Position numbers and translations under genes: made by a program. From the NCBI GenBank assembly GCA_030838025.1, contig JAUTXM010000267.1, forward strand, positions 1-6,105: DNA of 6,105 nucleotides, given 5' to 3'. The stretch comes from Acidimicrobiaceae bacterium (GTDB lineage Bacteria > Actinomycetota > Acidimicrobiia > Acidimicrobiales > Palsa-688). A model generated the notes under the pieces. It was not told the origin of the DNA. It searched no databases and saw nothing but the letters and a program-made list of their open reading frames with translations. This document shows, piece by piece, positions 1 through 3,969 of the stretch (the first letter of the stretch is position 1; every line of letters begins with the position of its first letter).

Positions 1-735
1 CAGGTGTCGGTGCTGGAGATGGCGGCGGCCTACTCAACCTTCGCCCGGGGCGGGAGCTACATCTCGCCCCAGGTGATCACCAAGGTGACGACCTCAGACG
101 GCACCGTGCTCCCGTGGGGCTCGCCCACGCCCAAGCCGATCCTCACCAAGGCCCAGAACGACACCTTGAACTACTGCCTGCAGCAGGTCGTGCAGAAAGG
201 CACCGGCGTCGGGGCCAACTTCGGCACTCCCATCGCGGGCAAGACGGGGACGACCAGCGACTTCACCGACGCCTGGTTCATCGGCTACACCCCAAAGCTG
301 ACCGCGGCGGTGTGGATGGGCTACCGAGACGGCTCCAAGTCGATGACCGGTATCGGGGGCACCTCGGGGGGCGCCCAAGGCGGGGGAGTGCCGGCCACCT
401 TGTGGCGGCACTTCATGACCGCGGTGACGGCCAACGGCGCCAACGCCAGCTATACCGGGGCGTTCAACCCGGTCACGACCTTCCCGGGAACGCTGATCGG
501 ATCGCCCAGCAGCCTGGTGTCGTTCCCGAAGGGGACGGGAACGGCCACGACGACGACGTTGCCCAAGGTGTCCATCGTCCCGACTGGCCCGAGCGGTCCG
601 AGCGGTCCGAGCGGTCCGGCCACCACCGCGCCTCGAGGCCGGCCGGGCACCACGGTGCCCTCGGCGACGACGACCGTTCCTCTCTACCCGACGACCACCG
701 CCAAGGGTCGCACGACGACCACGATCAAGCGCTGA
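1..735 (+). CDS. Class A penicillin-binding protein, C-terminal part (5' end outside window)
   Basis: This is the end of a bifunctional peptidoglycan synthase, whose transpeptidase domain cross-links stem peptides outside the membrane. The frame is open from base 1, so the glycosyltransferase domain, the SxxK serine and the SxN motif lie upstream. Counting from the first visible codon, residues 5-24 (LEMAAAYSTFARGGSYISP) match the block that precedes the third motif in PBP1a-type enzymes. The KTGT motif is at residues 81-84 (bases 241-252), followed by TSDFTDAWFIGYTP and AAVWMGY, the usual last strands of the fold. From about residue 160 the protein becomes a Pro/Thr/Ser/Gly-rich, probably disordered extracellular tail with three GPS repeats, ending TTTTIKR. 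A tail of this kind is common in actinobacterial PBPs. Position upstream of rpsF resembles mycobacterial ponA1, but the fragment is too short to assign that symbol. The family call is secure. Confidence 0.93.
   Translation, partial: QVSVLEMAAAYSTFARGGSYISPQVITKVTTSDGTVLPWGSPTPKPILTKAQNDTLNYCLQQVVQKGTGVGANFGTPIAGKTGTTSDFTDAWFIGYTPKLTAAVWMGYRDGSKSMTGIGGTSGGAQGGGVPATLWRHFMTAVTANGANASYTGAFNPVTTFPGTLIGSPSSLVSFPKGTGTATTTTLPKVSIVPTGPSGPSGPSGPATTAPRGRPGTTVPSATTTVPLYPTTTAKGRTTTTIKR
586..618 (+). repeat. 9-bp tandem repeat coding for (Gly-Pro-Ser)3-Gly-Pro
   Basis: The 9-bp unit GGTCCGAGC (first copy GGCCCGAGC) occurs three times in frame and is followed by a partial fourth copy. It encodes GPSGPSGPSGP in the PBP tail. 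The near-identity of the copies suggests recent slippage expansion, so copy number may differ between strains. The change would lengthen or shorten a flexible tail and should not affect the catalytic domain. Confidence 0.85.
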
Positions 736-793
736 TCGGCGGGTACCATTGCGGCACCGCCGGCAGCCGTGGGGCGCTGGACGGGACAAACAG

Positions 794-800
794 AGGAGGT
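794..800 (+). promoter_or_regulatory. Shine-Dalgarno of panB
   Basis: AGGAGGT is nearly the full anti-SD complement, ending 6 nt before the ATG at 807. It settles the panB start, although the same frame stays open upstream into the PBP region. It is the strongest ribosome-binding site in the window. Confidence 0.85.
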
Positions 801-806
801 GGCGAC

Positions 807-1676
807 ATGGCCCCAGGGGTCACCGCGCCCGCAGTCCGGGCCCGCAAGGGTTCCGGTGAGCCGCTCGTCATGGTCACGGCGTACGACGCGCCCGGCGCCC
901 GCATTGCCGATGCCGCCGGCGTCGACCTGATCCTCGTCGGCGACTCGCTGGCCATGGTGGTGCTGGGCTACGACGACACCTTGTCGGTGACGGTGGCCGA
1001 CATGGAGCACCACACCGCCGCGGTTGCCCGAGCCAAGCCGCGGCCCATGGTCATCACCGACATGCCCTGGCTCAGCTACCACCTGAGCGCCGAAGAGGCG
1101 GTCCGCAACGCCGCCCGGCTGATCCGGGCGGGCGCCCAGGCGGTGAAGCTGGAGGGCGGCCGCAAGCGCCTGCCGGTCATCGAGGCCATTCTCGACGCCG
1201 AGATTCCCGTCATGGGCCATATCGGCCTGACCCCGCAGTCGCTGCACATGATGGGCGGATTCAAGGTGCAGGGCAAGGAACGCGACGCGGTCGAGGCGCT
1301 GGTGGCCGACGGCCGGGCCCTGGCCGAGGCGGGATGTTTCGCCCTGGTCCTCGAGGGGGTCCCCGACACGGTCGCGGCCATGATCACCGACGCCGTCGGT
1401 GTGCCCACCATCGGGATCGGCGCGGGCCCGTCGTGTGACGGCCAGGTGCTGGTGTTCCACGACCTGCTCGGATTGGAAGATCGTGTGTTGCCCAAATTCG
1501 TGCGGCGCTACGCCTCCTTGAAAGCCGATGCGGTGGCCGCCATGGCGGCGTTCGCCAGCGACGTCCGGGGCCACCATTTTCCCAACTCGGACGAGAGCTA
1601 CCACCTGAGCGGGGAGGTGGCGCGCCAGCTGAGCGTCGCCCAGGAACAAGTGATCGGTTTGTACGGCCGCGCCTGA
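807..1676 (+). CDS. panB: 3-methyl-2-oxobutanoate hydroxymethyltransferase (ketopantoate hydroxymethyltransferase)
   Basis: PanB transfers a hydroxymethyl group from 5,10-methylenetetrahydrofolate to alpha-ketoisovalerate, giving ketopantoate, the first committed step to pantothenate and CoA. The 289-residue length is slightly longer than E. coli PanB. Cytosolic (beta/alpha)8-barrel signatures are intact: VTAYDAPGARIAD near residues 23-35, LVGDSLAMVVLG at 43-54, ITDMPWLSY at 83-91, KLEGG at 114-118, MGHIGLTPQS at 136-145, LVLEGVP at 180-186 and IGIGAG at 202-207. By homology with E. coli PanB the magnesium ligands are D46, D85 and E116 and the catalytic base is E183; all are present. The start is the ATG 6 nt after AGGAGGT; the longer open frame upstream overlaps PBP code and has no PanB similarity. 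The next gene starts 9 nt after the stop, so the two are probably cotranscribed. No other pantothenate gene is visible. No regulatory element was recognised. Confidence 0.97.
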   Translation: MAPGVTAPAVRARKGSGEPLVMVTAYDAPGARIADAAGVDLILVGDSLAMVVLGYDDTLSVTVADMEHHTAAVARAKPRPMVITDMPWLSYHLSAEEAVRNAARLIRAGAQAVKLEGGRKRLPVIEAILDAEIPVMGHIGLTPQSLHMMGGFKVQGKERDAVEALVADGRALAEAGCFALVLEGVPDTVAAMITDAVGVPTIGIGAGPSCDGQVLVFHDLLGLEDRVLPKFVRRYASLKADAVAAMAAFASDVRGHHFPNSDESYHLSGEVARQLSVAQEQVIGLYGRA

Positions 1677-1685
1677 GCGGCGAGC

Positions 1686-2243
1686 ATGGCGGCCGTGCCC
1701 GCGCGACCCTCCGACCACCCGCTGCGCTGGATCATCGGGGCCGCGGTCGCAATCCTCGTCGTGGCCCTCGCCGTCTTCTTGATCCGCGGCATCGACACGG
1801 CGGCCCGGCCCACGATCGACACCAACGGCGCCCGACTCTCGCGGGTCGCGGGCTTCGACCAGATCGGCTTCTCGGTCCGCCGCGCCGACGGGAGCACCTC
1901 GAGGCACTGCGGGCTGCTGGCGCTCACCGCGGCCCAGCAAGCTCAGGGCCTCATGAACCGGACCGATCTGGCGGGCTACGACGCCATGTTGTTCCAGTTC
2001 GGCGACCCCACGACGACGCAGTTCTATATGAAGGACACGCTCATCGCCTTGTCGATCGCCTGGTTCGACGCCTCGGGACACTTCGTATCGGCAACCGACA
2101 TGACACCATGCGGGTCGGCTGCGGTCTGCCCGCTCTACCACGCCGACGGGCCCTACACCGTGGCCCTCGAGGTGGCCCTCGGGCGGCTGGGCTCGATCGG
2201 CGCCGGCGCAGGATCGACCATCGCGATCGGAGGGTCCTGCTAG
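1686..2243 (+). CDS. Membrane-anchored DUF192 family protein
   Basis: A 185-residue protein of the DUF192 family (Pfam PF02643), small beta-rich proteins of unknown biochemical function. Residues about 15-33 (IIGAAVAILVVALAVFLI core) form a single hydrophobic helix after a basic N-terminus, so the rest is probably outside the membrane; there is no lipobox. The DUF192 core spans about 74-182 and shows GLMNR (88-92), AMLFQF (100-105), FYMKDT (113-118), LSIAWFDASG (122-131) and a late ALEVALG (160-166), all in family order. Four cysteines (C75, C142, C148, C185) lie on the predicted outer side, which would permit disulfides. The ATG is 9 nt after the panB stop and has only a weak upstream GAG/GCG purine stretch, so translational coupling to panB is likely. 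Membership of the family is clear. Any tie to pantothenate or wall synthesis is unsupported. Confidence 0.88.
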   Translation: MAAVPARPSDHPLRWIIGAAVAILVVALAVFLIRGIDTAARPTIDTNGARLSRVAGFDQIGFSVRRADGSTSRHCGLLALTAAQQAQGLMNRTDLAGYDAMLFQFGDPTTTQFYMKDTLIALSIAWFDASGHFVSATDMTPCGSAAVCPLYHADGPYTVALEVALGRLGSIGAGAGSTIAIGGSC

Positions 2244-2331
2244 CGCGTCAGCCGGTGTCACAAACTGCGGTCACGCCCGACCGTGGGCCACCACCCTGGA
2301 GTCTCCTCCGACCCCCCCGGACCCAAGTGAT

Positions 2332-2363
2332 CATCATGGCCGTCACACCCCTTTGCCATGATG
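2332..2363. repeat. Perfect 9-bp inverted repeat upstream of the rpsF promoter
   Basis: CATCATGGC at 2332-2340 is matched by its exact reverse complement GCCATGATG at 2355-2363, separated by 14 nt. Centre-to-centre spacing of the arms is 23 bp, about two helical turns, which would suit a dimeric DNA-binding protein. It ends 6 nt before the putative -35 element. No T-tract follows the right arm on the + strand, so an intrinsic terminator for the DUF192 gene is less likely. An operator role is inference. Confidence 0.6.
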
Positions 2364-2369
2364 GCGGGG

Positions 2370-2397
2370 TGGACCAATCGCAGACGTCCAGTACCAT
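2370..2397 (+). promoter_or_regulatory. Putative promoter of the rpsF-ssb-rplI operon
   Basis: TGGACC at 2370-2375 matches the TTGACA -35 consensus at 4 of 6 positions. TACCAT at 2392-2397 matches TATAAT at 4 of 6 and fits the actinobacterial TANNNT pattern. The spacer is 16 nt. Transcription would start near 2404, giving a leader of about 75 nt before the rpsF ATG. The position, in the only sizeable gap upstream of the operon, supports it; in such GC-rich sequence chance matches are common. Confidence 0.45.
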
Positions 2398-2417
2398 GAC
2401 GAGGTCAACACAACCCT

Positions 2418-2436
2418 GCCCCGGAGCCGCCGGGGC
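2418..2436 (+). promoter_or_regulatory. GC-rich hairpin in the rpsF mRNA leader
   Basis: GCCCCGG (2418-2424) pairs perfectly with CCGGGGC (2430-2436) around the five-base loop AGCCG. It would form near the 5' end of the transcript from the putative promoter and lies upstream of the ribosome-binding site. In several bacteria the rpsF mRNA leader carries a structure bound by the S6:S18 complex for feedback control. This hairpin is a candidate site by position only; I cannot confirm the consensus. Confidence 0.4.
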
Positions 2437-2460
2437 CCCGAGCGGCAACGCCGGGTCCAG

Positions 2461-2468
2461 AGGGAGGT
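2461..2468 (+). promoter_or_regulatory. Ribosome-binding site of rpsF
   Basis: AGGGAGGT is a strong purine-rich Shine-Dalgarno, ending 11 nt before the ATG at 2480. That spacing is long, but no other start codon fits the conserved S6 N-terminus (MRPYEVMVI), so the start is fixed by the protein and this is the best site serving it. Confidence 0.6.
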
Positions 2469-2479
2469 AAGGGTCCGCT

Positions 2480-2845
2480 ATGCGGCCGTATGAAGTCATG
2501 GTGATCTTGAACGTCGGCCTGGACGAGGATGTCATCCGGTCGACGGTGGATCGAGCCACCCAGCTGCTCAAGTCCAAGGGCGCGACCCTGGGGCGCATCG
2601 ACTACTGGGGCAGGCGGCGATTCGCCTACGAGATCAAACATCACAACGAGGGGTACTACGTCCTCATCGAGACGACGGCGGACCCCCCCGTGATGGCTGA
2701 ACTCGACCGGATGCTGCACCTCGCAGACGAGGTGATCCGCTACAAGGTGATCCGGGTCCCCGAGAAGACCTCCGGCCGGGCGAAGCCGGCCAAGGTCGAG
2801 GCGGGAGCCGGTGCCGGCGCGGACAAAGGCACGAACGGAGCGTAA
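2480..2845 (+). CDS. rpsF: 30S ribosomal protein S6
   Basis: S6 binds 16S rRNA in the platform of the small subunit as a partner of S18. The 121-residue protein begins with the family signature MRPYEVMVIL and contains the S6 hallmarks WGRRRFAYEIKHHNEGYYVLIE (roughly residues 43-64), ELDRMLHLADEVIRYKVIR (74-92) and the ferredoxin-like fold length. A charged, Ala/Gly-rich tail of about 25 residues (about 96-121) follows, as is common in actinobacterial S6. It is the first gene of rpsF-ssb-rplI, with ssb starting 5 nt after its stop. A likely promoter and a leader hairpin lie upstream, so feedback control at the mRNA leader is possible. The gene for its partner S18 is not in the usual place two genes downstream. 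Confidence 0.97.
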   Translation: MRPYEVMVILNVGLDEDVIRSTVDRATQLLKSKGATLGRIDYWGRRRFAYEIKHHNEGYYVLIETTADPPVMAELDRMLHLADEVIRYKVIRVPEKTSGRAKPAKVEAGAGAGADKGTNGA

Positions 2846-2850
2846 GAGAC

Positions 2851-3336
2851 ATGTCCAACGGCAACAACATCAGCATCAGTGGCAACATGACCCGGGATCC
2901 GGAGCTGCGGTTCACGCCGACCGGCCAGGCCAACGCCAGCTTTGGGCTGGCGGTCAACCGGCGGTGGCAGAACCGTCAAACCAACGAGTGGGAAGAGGCC
3001 ACGTCGTTCTTCGACGTGATCTGCTGGGGCACCCTGGCGGAAAACGTGGCCCAATCGTGTTCCCGTGGTACCCGCGTCGTCGTCAGCGGGCGCTTGGACC
3101 AGCGCAGCTGGGAAAACCAAGAGGGCGAGAAGCGCTCCAAGGTCGAGATCAACGCCGATGAGGTGGCGCCCAGCCTGCGCTGGGCGACGGTCAAGATCGA
3201 GAAGAACGAGCGTCGCAGTCCCGACGGAGGCGCCGCCCCGGCGAGGGATGGCGCAAGCGCCGGCGTCAGCAGCCGGCCGGTGCCCAACCAGGCGCCGAGC
3301 GGCTACCAGAACAACGAGGACGAGGAGCCGTTCTAA
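2851..3336 (+). CDS. ssb: Single-stranded DNA-binding protein
   Basis: SSB coats single-stranded DNA at the fork and recruits replication and repair proteins through its acidic C-terminal tip. The 161-residue protein has an N-terminal OB fold (about 1-112) with NISISGNMTRDPELRFTPTG (6-25), SFFDVICWG (52-60), AENVAQS (63-69) and RGTRVVVSGRLDQRSWE (72-88), closely following the actinobacterial SSB pattern. A flexible Gly/Ser/Pro/Gln linker (about 120-152) leads to the tip EDEEPF (156-161), which keeps the essential acidic run and terminal Pro-Phe. The ATG is 5 nt after rpsF, with GGAG at 2837-2840 inside the end of rpsF as the likely ribosome-binding site. Its stop codon overlaps the rplI start by one base. 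The family call is secure. Confidence 0.97.
   Translation: MSNGNNISISGNMTRDPELRFTPTGQANASFGLAVNRRWQNRQTNEWEEATSFFDVICWGTLAENVAQSCSRGTRVVVSGRLDQRSWENQEGEKRSKVEINADEVAPSLRWATVKIEKNERRSPDGGAAPARDGASAGVSSRPVPNQAPSGYQNNEDEEPF
3322..3327 (+). promoter_or_regulatory. Shine-Dalgarno of rplI embedded in the ssb acidic-tip codons
   Basis: GAGGAG, the codons for E158-E159 of SSB, lies 8 nt before the rplI ATG at 3336. These six bases therefore both encode the acidic SSB tip and act as the rplI ribosome-binding site. Overlapping TAATG at the stop and start suggests translational coupling. Confidence 0.7.
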
Positions 3337-3782
3337 TGCGAGTCGTTCTGCGCAGCGACGTCGACCACCTGGGCAAACGGGGCGACATCCGCGAGGTGGC
3401 GGACGGGTACGCCCGCAACTACCTGCTGCCCAAGGGCCACGCCATCGTGGCCGGCACCGGGCTGGACGCCCAGGCGACGGCCATGCGCCGGGCCCGCGAC
3501 CGGCGCGACGCCCGCGACCGGGAAGCGGCCGAGATGGTGGCCCGGCAGTTGGTGCCCAAGGTCATTCGCATCCTGGCTCGCGCCGGTGCCGAGGGCAAGC
3601 TGTTCGGCTCTGTGACCTCGGCCGACGTGGTCGCGGCGGTGACCGAGCAGACGGGCATCGACCTGGATCGCAGGCGCCTTCACCTGGAGGAGCCGATCCG
3701 TTCCCTCGGTACCCATGAGGTCCCCGTCAAGCTGCATGCCGACGTGGAGTTCCGGGTCACCATCGACGTCGTTCGAAGCTGA
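3336..3782 (+). CDS. rplI: 50S ribosomal protein L9
   Basis: L9 binds 23S rRNA near the base of the L1 stalk and projects from the large subunit, helping to maintain reading frame. The 148-residue length is typical. The N-terminal rRNA-binding domain (1 to about 50) carries the L9 signature GKRGDIREVADGYARNYLLPKG (13-34). A long charged connecting helix (about 42-75, rich in Arg/Asp/Ala) joins it to the C-terminal domain, which has GKLFGSVTSADVVAAV (87-102) and a final HADVEFRVTIDVV (134-146). Its ATG overlaps the ssb stop by one base (TAATG), so its translation is probably coupled to ssb. In the actinobacterial order I know, rpsR would lie between the two. Downstream are a GC-rich hairpin and the dnaB leader. 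Confidence 0.97.
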   Translation: MRVVLRSDVDHLGKRGDIREVADGYARNYLLPKGHAIVAGTGLDAQATAMRRARDRRDARDREAAEMVARQLVPKVIRILARAGAEGKLFGSVTSADVVAAVTEQTGIDLDRRRLHLEEPIRSLGTHEVPVKLHADVEFRVTIDVVRS

Positions 3783-3802
3783 CATCCTCGTAGCGCGGCC
3801 GA

Positions 3803-3823
3803 GCGCCGGGCCTGGCCCGGCGC
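3803..3823 (+). terminator. Possible terminator hairpin after rplI
   Basis: GCGCCGGGC (3803-3811) pairs perfectly with GCCCGGCGC (3815-3823) around the three-base loop CTG, starting 20 nt after the rplI stop. The stem is very stable, but no U-rich tract follows. In GC-rich actinobacteria such U-less hairpins are often proposed as terminators; it may instead attenuate read-through into dnaB. Confidence 0.4.
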
Positions 3824-3838
3824 GCGGGCGCGTCCGGG

Positions 3839-3864
3839 TTGTGGTCACACCCACGCCCTACACT
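3839..3864 (+). promoter_or_regulatory. Weak candidate promoter of dnaB
   Basis: TACACT at 3859-3864 fits the actinobacterial TANNNT -10 pattern. The nearest -35-like hexamer, TTGTGG (3839-3844), leaves a short 14-nt spacer, so the pair is not convincing on its own. Its place after the rplI hairpin and before a 105-nt dnaB leader is the main support. Confidence 0.28.
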
Positions 3865-3880
3865 CGAACACATGTTTGGA

Positions 3881-3909
3881 CCTGGGGATAGCTTCTCGAT
3901 ACCCACAGG
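3881..3909. promoter_or_regulatory. Imperfect inverted repeat resembling paired DnaA boxes in the dnaB leader
   Basis: CCTGGGGATA (3881-3890) and TACCCACAGG (3900-3909) are inverted relative to each other with 8 of 10 positions complementary and a 9-nt spacer. Read on the + strand, ATACCCACA (3899-3907) matches the DnaA box TTATCCACA at 7 of 9. The left arm on the minus strand, CTATCCCCA, also matches at 7 of 9. It lies just downstream of the candidate -10, where a bound protein could block transcription. Two mismatches per box make chance a real alternative. Confidence 0.35.
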
Positions 3910-3969
3910 GAATTCACACCGTCATCCTCTAGCGACCACACAGGGCCAGGGGCGAGGGTAGGGGCGGTC

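Noticed and set aside
744..749. TACCAT as a -10 element for panB
   Set aside because: No -35-like hexamer is found 15-19 nt upstream (the region there reads ACGATC). panB may be transcribed from further upstream.
114..806. An open frame continuing upstream of panB that would give a 520-residue protein
   Set aside because: Its first 231 codons overlap the PBP gene in another frame and translate to a low-complexity Arg/Gly/His-rich sequence. PanB homology and the AGGAGGT site fix the start at 807.
684..2261. A 525-codon open frame on the minus strand opposite panB and the DUF192 gene
   Set aside because: The translation is Arg/Gly/His/Asp-rich with no recognisable domain, as expected for the antisense of GC-rich code. 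The + strand genes are clear.
2311..2317. Run of seven C residues as a slippage or phase-variation tract
   Set aside because: It is in the gap between genes, not in a coding frame or a promoter spacer, and short C runs are expected at this GC content.
2332..2363. Intrinsic terminator of the panB-DUF192 unit
   Set aside because: The stem is perfect, but the loop is 14 nt, the stem is not especially GC-rich and no T-tract follows on the + strand. An operator is a better reading.
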